Assembly: GCA_009602735.1 (NCBI GenBank)
Contig: WELA01010281.1
Location: 25,043 to 89,042, forward strand
From: Mesotaenium endlicherianum
Lineage: Eukaryota; Streptophyta; Zygnematophyceae; Zygnematales; Mesotaeniaceae
DNA: 64,000 nucleotides
Direction: 5' to 3'
Shown: positions 47,100 through 59,236 of the stretch, one piece after another
Position numbering within the stretch: the stretch's first letter is position 1
Layout of the letters: each line of letters begins with the position of its first letter
Position numbers and translations under genes: made by a program
The notes under the pieces: generated by a model
The model's input: the letters and a program-made list of their open reading frames with translations, nothing else
What the model was told of the DNA's origin: nothing
Databases searched by the model: none

Positions 47100-47340
47100 C
47101 AACGCCCCTTTGGCATTGGTCAAATGGTCTTTATATTCCCAGGTGTCCTCAGAGGCATCGTAACCCTTCCATCTGACCAGATACTTCATGACATATTTAG
47201 AGGATCGACGGACAGAGCGAGCTTCTAAAATCTCATCCACCTCATATTCCTCAGGGTCACCATCCCGGACAGCGGGGACCGGTGCCGGTTGGACAGGTAA
47301 CCGACGTATGAACAGTGTGTCACCCTTGATGGATGGTCCT
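47100..47340 (-). pseudogene. Gypsy-2c chromodomain (end of pol)
   Basis: Encodes EEYEVDEILEARSVRR, then YLVRWKGYDASEDTWEY, a clear chromodomain that in chromoviruses guides integration into marked chromatin. It is cut off from the integrase by the 47349-49394 insertion. Confidence 0.85.
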
Positions 47341-47348
47341 AGTCATAA

Positions 47349-49394
47349 AATACGTCCGCACAGCCCTTTTGTGTCGTACTGTACGATTTAATATACTTCG
47401 TACGTCTGTCCGGCTGCTTACGCATTTAGACCGACCGCACTCTTTTCGTTTTTTTTAAATAATTTTGTCGATTTAATTATCGCTCACGTTATTTTGTAAA
47501 TTTGGACATCCACATGAATCTGGCGCACGTATAAACCGCTCGCGCCAGTGCAGACGTTGACGGTGAGGCACTTTGTGGAGTATTGAAATTTGCCGTTCAA
47601 AATAGGATGGATAAAAGTTTCAACCTCTTCCTCACCTGCCCTCGATCTGCCCTCACACTTCGCATTTTTTTGCAGCTGCAACATGTATCTTCTTGTCTGT
47701 GCCTCCAACTATTTGGGCAATTTATTAGAGCTGTATAACTCTAAGGCCTATTAACGTAGTACCATGAACGCATAGACCCCCTTTTGTATCCTTTTGCCTT
47801 ACGTCTATCTGTGTCATGGAATCTGGTGAAGAACCTACGCAAAAGTTAGAGGGAATAGGTCTCCATTTGTGGATTGAATCATGCACTAAAGATTGTAATG
47901 AGGACTACAAGAATATGCTACAAGTCATGAACACAACAGTGTATGCCCAACGGGCTCGTACTATCCGCGCATGCAACGCCTTCTTGTAGCTTACAAGAAT
48001 CGGATGAAAGCTGATGAAATGAAGACTCCACCACCTATTAACAGAATTGTTAAAATACACTTCAAGTTGGAAGAAGCAAGGGAGGACTACGATACATTAC
48101 TTTACAGGTTGCACAAAACTGTGAAGATTCAAAACAGCATGGCTGACGGCATGCGGGCACTACAGGCAAGAGCTGACAATATACTTGATGCAGTCCTAGA
48201 GTATGAGTTTTTCGCGCTAGGTAAGAATTCTTGTGCACACAAGAGGCGGGATGGGGTGGGATGCGGTGGGCTTTTCTCTGTGTTTCCTCTATTAAGGTGT
48301 TATTCCACATGACTAAGTTTCATGCTGCATACTTACTTATTGATTTTACAGGAATTTTTCACTTGGATGCCAGTTTGGCAGGCAGTTTGTCATTTGCTGA
48401 ATGTGTTCATATTACTTGTTCTCCACGTGCACAAACTGAACCTTGCACCTCCTCAAGACTCGCACCGTCAGCAACTTCCCCTTTTGCAGCTTCCTTCAGG
48501 TTGACAAGCACCAGTGCCACAGGACGTAGTCCTAACCCCTCAGCCATGTCTGTGCAAGACATTAAAGCTGACTTTCTGCACAAGAACATCATTGATTTGG
48601 TCGTCCATTCCACTTGCTGTGCAAGGTGAAGCCAGTAGATTAGGGAAGCGCAAAAAGTGATGGTTGCAGGAAAGCTTTGTATTTAGGGATATACCTAGTC
48701 CCTCCTTATTTTGTACATAATCGCTTTACTGCTGGAACAGGCGCACATTGCATTCCAATAGGGCTTGGTCTGTACTACTGTGGCACTGGAGTAAAGGATG
48801 TATCATATCGCTTGTAAGAATGTCGCCTATGTGATTCTTGTGCTCACTTGTTTTATTTTTCTTCACTGTTGATATCATCTTGCCTTCCACACAATACGTC
48901 TATGTCCTGCTTGGAACAGGTCCTTCACCTTCAATAAGTACATAATTCATGGAAGCATGACGTAACGCATACACCCATCGAAGAAGATCTCGCAAGAAAT
49001 TTGAACACTTCAAAGTTAAAAGTTGAAGCCAATTTTTTGCCCAGAAAATAGTTGCTGTTTGTTTCCTACAAAAAGACGCAGAGTGACCATGGCCGACTGA
49101 TGAAAGAGCCGACACAATTGAAACCGGACGGACGTCAACGTTTGAAAGGCCACGACAGCATAATCGGCAGTATGTAAGTGTGTGAGGTGACTGACCCGTC
49201 AGCAAAGCGAAAAACGAAGGAAGTTTCGAAGCAGCCCTAAATGTGTCGGTTCCGCACGATTTCACACGTTTAATAATCGACGACCGATTTCAAGTATAGA
49301 CACTCACGTATTTTGGCAAATTCCAACGTGCAGCTTTGACTCTCACGTTTCATATGAGCGGTATATCCGCTACACGTGTGCGGCGTATACAAAT
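47349..49394. mobile_element. 2-kb insertion in Gypsy-2c, probable DNA transposon carrying a gene fragment
   Basis: It interrupts Gypsy-2c between the integrase end (NVFFLEPY) and the chromodomain. Both borders carry tcataa (47343-47348 and 49395-49400), a possible target duplication. The ends share a weak inverted repeat (tacgtccgcaca on the left, the complement of tgtgcggcgta on the right). No transposase recognised. It carries the possible gene at 47971-48629. The superfamily is uncertain. Confidence 0.55.
47971..48629 (+). pseudogene. Possible captured two-exon gene, function unknown
   Basis: Two blocks fit together: 47971-48220 and 48352-48629, with a gtaag donor at 48221 and a tttacag acceptor ending at 48351, giving 175 codons in one frame. 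The first block is helical and charged (FKLEEAREDYDTLLYRLHKTVK, MRALQARADNILDAVLEYEFF). The second is Ser/Thr/Ala rich and ends QDIKADFLHKNIIDLVVHSTCCAR. An open stretch in another frame just upstream (47816-47989, MESGEEPTQKLEG...) reads like a missing beginning, suggesting one lost base near 47985, so the gene is probably dead. I do not recognise the family. It lies within a transposon-like insertion, so capture of a host gene is one explanation. Confidence 0.45.
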
Positions 49395-49400
49395 TCATAA

Positions 49401-51310
49401 TTAGGTGTATGGTTCTAAGAAAAAGACATTAAAGACTGGGCAACCCTTGCATTTTGCTGACATGTTCAGTTTGTAAGAATTTTGACCGACACGGCGCACC
49501 ACCGAATACGGACCGACCCAAACTGGACCAAGATTCTTCTTGACCACACCAGGCAGGTACAGGTTTTGAGAATGCAGTTTGACAAAATCGCCCTTAGAAA
49601 ATGTCAGCTCTTGACGGTGTTGATTAGCATATTTTTCTTGATTTTGTGCAGCTTTGTGCAGGATCTGTCGGATTTCTAACAAGGAGTCAGCAAACTCCTG
49701 AGTTAACTGGAGAAACACCGGGTTGCCAATCCCCTCCGGATGAGTTAAAGACTCTCCTAGCGCATCCAAAGGTGACTTGAGGACTCTACCCAGACTGAGT
49801 TCAAAAGGAATCTTTCCCGTTGACGCATGCACCGCACTATTGACCTCGAATTGAATTTGAGGCAACAGATCATCCCAATTATCTCGTTTTAGGTTAATAT
49901 ATGCTCTCAGCACTGCTTGCAAAACTCAGTTAGTTCTCTCAGTCTGCCCATCAGTCTGAGGGTGATTTACTGTGCTGAGCAGCTGTTTGACTCCCATTAA
50001 CCCCATTAGAGCTTTCCAGAACTTAGATGTAAATTTGGAGTCTCTGTCTGAGATAATGTTAGAGGGTAGCCCACGTTGGCATACTACATAGTTGTAGAAC
50101 TGTCTCGCAGTTTTGAGTGCAGTCACCTAGGCAATTCTTGGCAGTGTTATGACCCAGTCCATGGACATTGTTTCCCATCGTCCAGCTGGGATGGGTAGTG
50201 GTTGTAATAGCCCTCCGGGTGGTGTGTGTCTAGACTTCTCCGACACCGATCACAGAACTTAACGTATTTCAAGACCTCCCGAGGCAACCCTTCCCAGTGA
50301 TTAAAATTTTGCTAGTTTGCCAACTGTTTTGGCCTTCCCCAAATGTCCATTTAGTAAACTACCATGAGCCATACCTTGATTCCAAGTTATTAGGAATCAC
50401 CAACTTCAGCCAACCTGAAGTGGTTTCACTTACCCAGACCCCTCCCTTCAGCCTATAACCAAGTGCAATAGCAGGACACACGGCATCAGTAGGATTGGGC
50501 TCAAATGTTGGGTCAGAACGGTAGGCTTTCCTAAGTTGTTCAAGGAAGGACTCTTTGACTTTTAATGAAGAGAGTGCACGAAGCACTTTATCGACAGCAT
50601 GCTGATTAAAACCCCTTTCTTGCAAATTAGGTCTTCTGGAGAGTGCATCAGCAGGATTCAACTTTCCTGGTTTGTAGTCAATTTGGACTTGGAATTGCTC
50701 CAGCATCTGGCTCCAGCGGTTCTCCCTCCTCAACAGCTTGGACTTCTTTTGAAAGTGACTCAGAGCTAGATGATCTATAATCACCTTAGAAGCTTTACCA
50801 TATAAGTATGCTCTCCACTGTTTGAGCACATGAATGATAGCAAGCAACTCTTTATCATGCACATAATAGTTAAATTCAGATGTGTTGAATAATATAGACT
50901 CATATAGCACAGGGTGCTACTCTTGCTTTACCTTACCATCCTTTGTGGTTTTGTCAGCAGGCTGCAACAAAATAGCACCCATGGCAAAGTCAGAAGCATC
51001 AGTAACCACCTGCACAGGTTTGCTGGAGTCATGTACACGGCAAGGACTGGGACAGAACGAAGAGCATCTTTAAGGGTCTGGAAGGCAGCCTGCTGCTTTT
51101 TCCCCCACACATACACTATTCTCAATAAATTCTCAATAAATTCTCAATAAATTCTCAATATATCTCCTACAGTAATTAGCCAACACGAGGAATAATCTAA
51201 CTTCCGAGACAGACTGTGGTACTGGCCAGTCCCTTATGGTCTGGACTTTCATAGGATCCACACTGATGTTTTCTTTACTTACAACGTGGCCTAAGAATGC
51301 AATACTCTCC
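49401..51310 (-). pseudogene. Gypsy-2c integrase, RNase H and reverse transcriptase end (fossil)
   Basis: On the - strand: RNase H with HDKELLAIIHVLKQW (near 50850), the linker and zinc finger, integrase with ISDRDSKF (near 50040) and HPQTDGQTERTN (near 49940), and the integrase C-terminus with FSKGDFVKLHSQNLYLP. Broken in several places. Confidence 0.85.
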
Positions 51311-51314
51311 TTAA

Positions 51315-54164
51315 CACTAGGTAGCCCAGGGGCCCCTATATGCCCCATCTGTCACTTTTTGGCCCAATTACTTGCCCCCTTGGTCCTTGCCTGAATTTTC
51401 TCAATACTTATTTGTTTTGCTTAGAAATAGTCTTAAAAGAAGGGTTGTATCGCAAGGAACCTGGCATGAAATCAGCAGATTCAAGCGACAAAAACTCACG
51501 TCACTATTGTACAATCCGTGAAGCAAAAACTTCATTTCTTTGAACAGAATGAAGGTTCGATGTGTGCGATTTGTGCTTCTTTTTCTTGCTTCACTTGCTA
51601 ATTGCCGCCATAGATGATGCAGAAAGTTCTCGCGATGCATTCTTAGATGCTACTATACTTGTTTCGTCGGTCACTTACGGTGGTACATGGGCATTTGATC
51701 ACTTCGGTGATAATTGTGAGCAGACTTTCTCAGGCAGAGTCGTGAAGAAGAGGTGTGAGGGTAAGAGGGGTCAAGAAGACTATTACATTGTCTTTTTTGC
51801 ATTTGACAAGACCAAACCAAGGTATACTCAAGCCTTAGTAGAGGCAAACCTTCCTGATGATTTTGATGATTTTGAAGAGGTCAAACCGGGTGTGAACAAG
51901 AGGAAGTCTCAGGCGTCTCAAGCGGATTCTCAAAGTAACTTGAGAGCCTTGTTTACGGAGTCTCAGAGAGCCATTTTAACTACACAAGTCACGGAAGAAC
52001 AGAAAAACATACCTCCTAGTGTGTTAGAGAGTCAAAATACCAGTTCTGAGCAACCGAGAAAGAGAGGTAGACCTCCGAAAACATGTGTCATTGCAGCTCC
52101 TGCTGTTAGATGCAAGTTCACAGCTAATGCTAAAGCTGCCAGCAGGATAGAGAGAGGCAAAGGAGTACAGTTGGATTTTGAGCATGAGGAAGATGATGGA
52201 GATAAAAGCTCGGATGGAGAGAGCATTGAAGAGGGCCTGCCAGCAGCAGCAACCATGGAGGAGGTGGAGGAGGAGCTGGATGAAGACTCCGAGGAGGACC
52301 TGCCACCTGTTTGGAACTGGCAGCCTGCAGCTACAGGAAAGACCTATGATGAGGAGCTTCTAAAGATCAGTAAGAGCAATCATCATAGCATCGAGAATAT
52401 CCAAGATAGGAGACTTTGTTTTCTTTCTCCGTTTGGAGTGTTTGTCTTACTCATGCCCATCTGGTTCTTTGAGCAGCTTGCTGTTAAGACCAACAGATAT
52501 GCTACTCATAGTCGTGCTAGAGGCTGGATCTCTGTGACTTGCACATAAATTGTTGTTTTCCATGGTCTCTGTATAGCTATGGGGTTGCATACCTTGCCAA
52601 GACTTACTTCATATTGGCAAAAAATTGTGAATGGGCCCATCACTCTTCCTTCTTTGGTAGGTTAATGAGCAAGAATAGATTCAAGGAAATTAGGCGGTAC
52701 TTCCATGTGAAGGACAACAGGTCTAGAAGTCATTTTGAGAAAGACTTTAGAGAGTATAAGTTGTGGCAACTGGAGCCCCATACTAATCTTTGTCACCTGT
52801 GCACAACACTATGGCCCTGGAAAGAACTTGACTATAGATGAAAGGACAATATCTATTAGGAACCGACAGTGCCCAAACAGGATCTATAATCCTTCTAAGC
52901 CATACAAGTATGGCATGGAAGTATTTGATGCATTGTGTCTATGTAGGAACTATAGTATTGAGAGGGCCTTAGTGAATAGAAAGTGGTGCATAGGGCCTAC
53001 TGGGGCATCTTTGATGGGCTGCTTGCTAGCGCATTTATCATGTATAAGATTGCATTTCCCGACGCTGAGAGGTTTGACATGTACATGAAGATCATGGATG
53101 AGATGTGCTACTTTCACCATCCAAGTGATGCAGGTCCTAACAGAGTAGTGACTAGAACTGTCTCATTCCAGCCTACGGCAGATGCCAGGTGGACCCACAA
53201 GCACATCCCTGTGAAGGTCAAAGAGAGCAAGCGATGCGTGGTGTGCAACGCTGGCACTTTTGGACATCGTGCCAACGGCCCGAGAGGCCCCAAGGTTCAA
53301 TTCATGTGCGAGCCTTGCAATGTTCACTTGTGCCCTTCTGTGTGCTTCCAGAGGTACCACACAAAGAGAGAGATAGACCATCTAGAAGTAGGAGCCAGGA
53401 GGGAGGTTAGGCTTTAGAGAGAGAAGTAGGCGATACGCATATTTTGTGTCGATTATGGACATTTGTGTGAAATGCCAAAATAATATGATTTCTTGCATGA
53501 TTATCATTGTAATTTGTAGTATGAGTGTGTATAAGATGCTTGAATTATTTCAGATTTGTATTTTCAGAAATGTGAATAATGTGGTCTGTTTACTCTTGAA
53601 AGTGGACAAAGTACATAATTAGTCATTAAATACAATTAAATAATTAAAAAATTCAGACAAAGAGATATTTAAGTCATCATCTATGATTTCAAATTTGATA
53701 TTCAAAGGCAACGCACAAAGCTCTGTGGAATGGATCATGTGCAAGCAACTTTGGAAAATTTTGTTGGGTCATGCAAAAAAAACTGGTCCATATAAGACCC
53801 AAGTTTGCCAAGTGGAACTGATCATAGAATACTTCATATTTAGCTCTGAATTTTCTTGAGGACACTCTTTAGGCATGTATAGACCCCTTGCAAAAATCAC
53901 AACATCAGGTAAGAAATGCTTTGTGTGCAATGATTTCTCAAAGTTCGCATTTTTGTCGCAGGTAATTTTTGCAAAATACTTTCCAACATTTCGGACAATT
54001 TTTATTTTTAATGATGTAATAAGATTATGGTTTGGAAGATGATGATGTAATCATCCACATATATAAGTTTCAAACTCATTGGATGAAGCCTGAGAAGTCC
54101 AGAAAATCAAGACTGAAGGTAGTTGTTGGGCCAAAAACCATACATTCCGGTGGGCTATCTAGTG
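51315..54164 (+). mobile_element. PB-2: piggyBac-like DNA transposon inserted in Gypsy-2c
   Basis: 2850 bp, exactly flanked by ttaa (51311-51314 and 54165-54168). The inverted ends are cactaggtagccca on the left and the complement of tgggctatctagtg on the right. The target is the reverse transcriptase region of Gypsy-2c at ctttccttaaagaaatc, which is intact in copy 2a near 28965. It encodes a transposase like that of PB-1, with an internal deletion. Confidence 0.93.
51562..53417 (+). pseudogene. PB-2 transposase, piggyBac family, internally deleted
   Basis: The N-terminal block (51562-52548) has the WAFDHFGDNCEQTFSGRVV module, an AT-hook (RKRGRPPKTC), an acidic region, and the start of the piggyBac core (LSPFGVFVLLMPIWFF). 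A TAA stop at 52546-52548 interrupts it. It continues with LMSKNRFKEIRRYFHV and, after a frame change near 52800, LTIDERTISIRNR (first catalytic Asp). Sequence then jumps from KYGMEVFDA to LCRNYSIERALVNRKW: about 170 residues present in PB-1, holding the second and third catalytic Asp, are missing. The C-terminal part (52983-53417) has AYWGIFDGLLASAFIM and a Cys/His cluster (CVVCNAGTFG...CEPCNVHLCPSVC). It can no longer be an active enzyme; it moved, if recently, by help from another copy. Confidence 0.88.
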
Positions 54165-54168
54165 TTAA

Positions 54169-57077
54169 AGAAATCACACTTGCTCATTTTGGCATATAAC
54201 TGATTCTTTCTTAGAGTGCATGTCCATGTTTTCAAGTGTTCAGCATGCTCAGCTTCATTTTTTGAGAAAATTAAAATATCATCCAAGAAGACTTGTACAA
54301 ACTTATCCAAGTAAGGTATGACAATGTCATTCATAGCACCCATGAAGGTTGCAGGGGCATTAGTCAGTCCACATGGCATCACATTAAACTCATAGTGTCA
54401 ATAACGTGTGCGGAAGGCAGTCTTGTGTTCATCTCCCTCAACAATTCTGATTTGATGATAGCCACTTTTGGGAGCTATCTTACTGAACACTTTAGCACCA
54501 AACAGGGTATCAAGCAAGTCCTTGATTCTGGGTATAGTATATTTGTTCTTTACCGTAATTCTGTTAAGAGCTCTGTAATCCACACACATTCGCATGCTAC
54601 CATCTTTCTTCTTAACAAATAGGATGGGTGCGCCATAAGGTGACTTACTGGGGAAAATATAACAATTTTCCTCCAACTCTGCAGTCTGTGGTTTTAACTC
54701 TTCACTCGCCACATAAGGCAAGCCATATGTGCGTTACCAAGGTGGCTGACTCCCAGGTAATAAATCGTTCGTATGATCTACTTCTCTCTTGGGGGACAAT
54801 CCTGGACGCATGTTAAAACATCAGTATATTGAGCAACAATTTTTGCAGTAGTAGGATGCTCCAGAGGGCTCACCTTTTTCTCAACCACTTCTTCCGGTTG
54901 AGGAGGTACCTCTCTTAGCAGCAGACTACACATTCTGTCTTCCTTCTGGTTCCAGCTTTTGACGAACTCCATTGCATTCAGCAACTTGCATCCTTCTGGA
55001 AGCCTCTTCTTTTCCTTCATTTGCCGTCCATACAGGACAAGAGGAAGAGCACTGGTGGGTGACAAGTTAGTCTGCCCATCACTGGCTCCTCTCACTTTAA
55101 CTGTACCTCTGCTCCAACACACTCAGCTTGATGTCTGTTAAGCCAGGACTTGCCTAGCACAAGATCATAAAAGCCAGTGTTGAGTACCTCCAATGTAAGC
55201 GTTTTAGTTAGAACTGCAATGCCAGAACCTAACTCGACCTCAATAGGCTTGGTTATAACTCCTCCCGAGATACTTGAGGCATCTCCAAGGAATATTTTTC
55301 TATTCCCTTGGGTGACAATAGGCAGCCTTAGCCGCTTAACTAAGTCCTTATGGATAAAAGTATGTGACGCACCTCCGTCAACAAATGCCCTCACCTTCCT
55401 ACCCGCAATCATATAATGCAGTAGGATAGGGGGGACTGGCTTTTTCTGACTTTCGCATTGTTCTCCCGACTTAGCAAAGAAATGTTGGACATCGGGTGGA
55501 ACAAGGTCATCCAGAGTGTGCACTCTCTGGAGGTCTGTATTGCTGATGGTCTTCTTTATCTCTTTTCAGGCATGCATAGTGAATCTTGTTCAGCAGGACC
55601 CATAATACCTGCTACAAGGGCAGCTAGTGATGACTCACTATCTCTAGCATCCTCACAATCCGTAGACTGGATTACTGACTGTTCCTGTCTTTTAAAGGCT
55701 GGTCTTTTCTCTCGACCTTTGGGAGGTGCTTAACTGGACACTGCTCTCTAAAGTGGCCCAACTGCTGGCAATGGTAGATTTTGCTGAGGCTGGTCTCGAC
55801 TTAGTCCTACCACCAACTCTTCCATAACCACCTCGAGAGTGCCCACGTCTCCCTCTAGACTGCATAGCATTATACTCATACTCATACTCATCCCCCTGAT
55901 TGTCCTCAGCCTGATCTCCTTCAACTGTATGGTAGGAACCATGTGGCTTTATGACAATCTTAGACACCAAGGCAATCCTATGGCGCTTGTGATTAAATTG
56001 CTGCTGATCCCAGGCATCAGCATCCTGGATCAAGTCAACCAGTTTCTCATATTTCTTTTCAGCAAAATGACCAGAGACTTCGGATGTCAAGCCATACCTG
56101 AAGTACGCTATCCTATACCGCTCTGGCAAGTCTGGCTGCTTCATCATGTTCTCCTGGAACTTTTGAGCAAACTCAGCAACTGAAGTAGTCTGCTTCAGTG
56201 TCAAGGAGATCATTGCATAGATAGCTTTCTCCTGCTGATTGATGACATCAAACTTCTCATGGAACTTCTCGACAAACTCTTCCCAAGTAGAGTCACTGAG
56301 TTGTTGAGCCTTACGCTCTCCTTTCCAATACAGCCACCAATCTGCTGCACTGCCTTTCGAAAGAGCACTAGTGTGCCTGACTTTCTCGTAGTCTTGCAAT
56401 TCTGGGTAATTCTCTAGCCACTGCTCAACATTATCGAGAAACTTGATCAGGTAATACTTTTTGTTTCCCTCAGGGTCTTAGTCCGGAGAAGGTTTTGGCT
56501 TAGGCTTACTAGGCCCTCTGCCACCACCACTAATGGTTTGAGAACCCAATTGGTCTTTGTCACGCAACAATACCATCATGATCCTTTTGTCCTCTTGTTG
56601 GGACTGATATATGCTCGCCATTTGCAATTGCATTTGCACAAATAATGCTCCCAGATTTACATTCTGAGGTGGTAGCCCAGCAAATATAGCAGCTGAAGCA
56701 TTAGCTCTATTAGCAGCAGCTTCGGCATTCCCGATTGCTGCCGCTCTGGCTATGCCCGTTGCACTCAGTTGTCTGCAAATCTGAGGGAGAGGTATAACAA
56801 TAGGCACACAAGGAGGTTGTTTTTGGAGATTGGCCCTCTCTGCCATCTGCTCCTCCACCATCCCTTCGTCAGGGGCCCTTTTGTTTACTGCCTCTTGTAC
56901 CTCCTTGGCTACACGTTCATCCTCAGCAAGCTGAGCTGCTACCGCAGCAAGAGCTGCTGCCTCCTTTGCAGCTTCTCTGGCTCCTGCATCGTACAGCGTT
57001 TCTAAGTAGGTACGGGGTCCAAAGACGCGACTCTCGTCTTGTCCTTCCACAATGTTATCATCGTCCTCACCCTCCAT
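54169..57077 (-). pseudogene. Gypsy-2c gag, protease and first part of reverse transcriptase (fossil)
   Basis: On the - strand: gag from 57077 (MEGEDDDNIVEGQDES) with an Ala-rich helix and the SVAEFAQKFQENMMKQ block; protease with FVDGGASHTFIHKDLV (near 55350); reverse transcriptase with [16 protein letters not shown] and [13 protein letters not shown] (near 54650-54570). PB-2 cuts the reverse transcriptase. Broken in several places. Confidence 0.85.
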
Positions 57078-57150
57078 TTCCCGAGATTAGCTAGCTTGAG
57101 ACCTAGTCCTTACCATACGAGACTACTGTGATAAGTCGCTTCGATACCAC

Positions 57151-57880
57151 TGAAACGAATTGACTTACCAATAAGTGGATAACAATAAATAAAGATCTTC
57201 ATATCAGCAAGTAATCTTTATGATATTTTATGTTAACTGATTAACAGCAAAAGACAATACGCTAGCAGTGACCAATACTCACAAGTCAAATGCAAGTAAA
57301 CGAGCATCAATCATGCAATTAGTAAACTCATACATAAGCAAGGTTAGAAGACAGTTTGCATAAATGACTTCACGCATTGGATTCGAGTATCTCTCAGCTA
57401 GCGATACAAGAGAGTTGGCCTCGTTTTCGAATGCCGAACTCGAGAGCAACACCTAGCATATGTACATGGAATGAGTTTACTGTTCAATCGCAAGTGCGAT
57501 GGCACCGCCTACTCGGGAGTTAACCACGTTGGTAGGACTTTGGCAAACCAAATCCACAGCCATCTCCCATCATCCCGAATCGCCATCCACCCTAAGGGTG
57601 TCATCTGGCCACTCATCTAGCACACCACACTTAGATGCATAACTACGCAGTTTGCTGCTACCGAGTACGGCGGTCAGCTTACTGTAAAAGTATGTGTTAG
57701 CAAGCTGACCTAAGTCAACAGGCTGACCTCATTGACATCAGCCTACTACACCCGGCTGAGTCATTAAACTAGTATTATAAAATCAGCAGACTTAATATTG
57801 AGTAAAATTCAGCAGGTTGAATTTATTTAACTATTATAGTAAGTGAGTATTACATCTATCCAGTATAATGATTCATTACG
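57151..57880 (-). repeat. Gypsy-2c 5' LTR, 730 bp
   Basis: Starts tgaaacgaattgac beside the primer site and ends gattcattacg. Followed by ccatc, the target duplication whose partner is at 13390-13394. Confidence 0.9.
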
Positions 57881-57885
57881 CCATC

Positions 57886-58060
57886 CAAGACTTCTACGAG
57901 TCTTCTTTACATGTGTAGCACCTAACTCGAAGCCTTTGACTAGTCGTCTTCAAATGTGTAAGTCCTGACTTGAAGCGCCGAGACATCACTTTTTCTGTCC
58001 GGGGAGTATTGTAGTGATATAAGTTAGAATGTATTAGTTAGGTGGACACGTTTAAACTTA
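57886..58060 (+). repeat. Gypsy-1c 3' noncoding end and LTR start
   Basis: 57886-58009 matches the 43-bp repeat zone and polypurine side of Gypsy-1 (tttacatgtgtagcacc, gcgccgagac). At 58010 a Gypsy-1-like LTR begins (tgtagtgata) but fades out within about 50-80 bp. It continues the old copy 1c after the Gypsy-2c insertion. Right border approximate. Confidence 0.75.
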
Positions 58061-59236
58061 TTAATATATAAAGCGCATAAGAGATGTCTACTATTCAAAA
58101 ATTTATTATGTGTTTTGGCATTTTGTTAACCAACATGTAAATTTTGCGAAATTTCACTCATGTGGCCAATTGTCAACGACTTCGACACAAAATGGCGTAA
58201 CCAATCCAACACGTAACATAGAGCTTGACTCACCTAAAGGTATCCTCATTGCAATTTTGAGGAACAACAACAAAGATATCTCCAAGATTCAAATCTGTTG
58301 TCAACCTTCGCGACCTGGTTCACGTGCCTGTTGAAACGAATTAGTTGTGTGACGTTTGATTGAACGTGTTTATTGGTTGATCATGACAAATGCGTGAGAT
58401 TATTAAGTAGCGATGCGTTTTAATCTGGATTCAAACAAAATCCAAGAAAGCTTAAAGTTTGTCCTGTCTAATATCTCCACCACTTTAACGACAACTGAAA
58501 CCTTTATATTTGAAGTATGATTAATTTTGCATATTTGACTCTTTAAACAATCAAAATCAAGCTCAACAAAAAGAAAAACCTCTACTTTATCACTCGCTTA
58601 ATTTTTGACTATCACATTTTTAGCTAAGCTATTTCAAAAGCTTTTAGTCGTCGGTTCATTTCCACCTTCGAACGTGCTTGCCATATAATGAACAATAAAA
58701 ATTCATTTTTTTGATTTGCATCGTTCAATGCCACGCAAGTTTCCAACATATTTCACATCAAATTACTTCTTAGCTTGTGGAACTTTGAGCCAAAATTCTT
58801 AATCCTATTTTTTATGCGAAAATCGGTCCTACCGGGCTTTTTGCGCAATCGCTAGTAATTGCGCAGGAATCCTTGCAAAAGTAATGTTATTTAGTGTAGA
58901 CGAGTTTGAGGGCGAGGTAACGACACATAAGGTCTCGTCATGGCTGTAAGTGGCAATCAACTTGCATCAGATAACAAAGAAGCCTCAACTCACTCGACCT
59001 GGTTAGAGACTTGCCGCCGCTCTTGTTCACACACCCTCAACCCAACCTTTCCTCGCTCTTGCACGCCCAGCCCTACTCCCCTCACAAAACCCAAATTATT
59101 ATGGTAGCCAATCAATTATGTCAACGTATGCTCACCCCTATCCACTATCCCTCCCTCTTTTCATCTCAAGAAAGGACACTTTTTGCTAGACCACCTGCAC
59201 CAACGATCTCGTTTGACCGCTCAAGTGAAGGCCGGG
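58061..59236. other. AT-rich unassigned sequence
   Basis: No gene, repeat or transposon end recognised on either strand. It is the first apparently unique sequence right of the nest. Confidence 0.4.

Larger units (their letters stand above)
45420..57880 (-). mobile_element. Gypsy-2c: near full-span Gypsy-2 copy with two insertions
   Basis: On the - strand, from right to left: 5' LTR (57151-57880), primer site, gag (57077 down to about 55740), protease (55523 down to 55092), reverse transcriptase (54721 down to about 51133, split by PB-2), RNase H (about 50910), integrase (about 50270 down to 49401), a foreign 2-kb insertion (47349-49394), chromodomain (47340-47100), third frame (46882 down to 45729), polypurine tract and the outer part of the 3' LTR (45420-45612). 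The other part of that LTR is at 12847-13389. The target duplication ccatc is at 57881-57885 and, as gatgg, at 13390-13394. Broken in several places. Confidence 0.88.
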
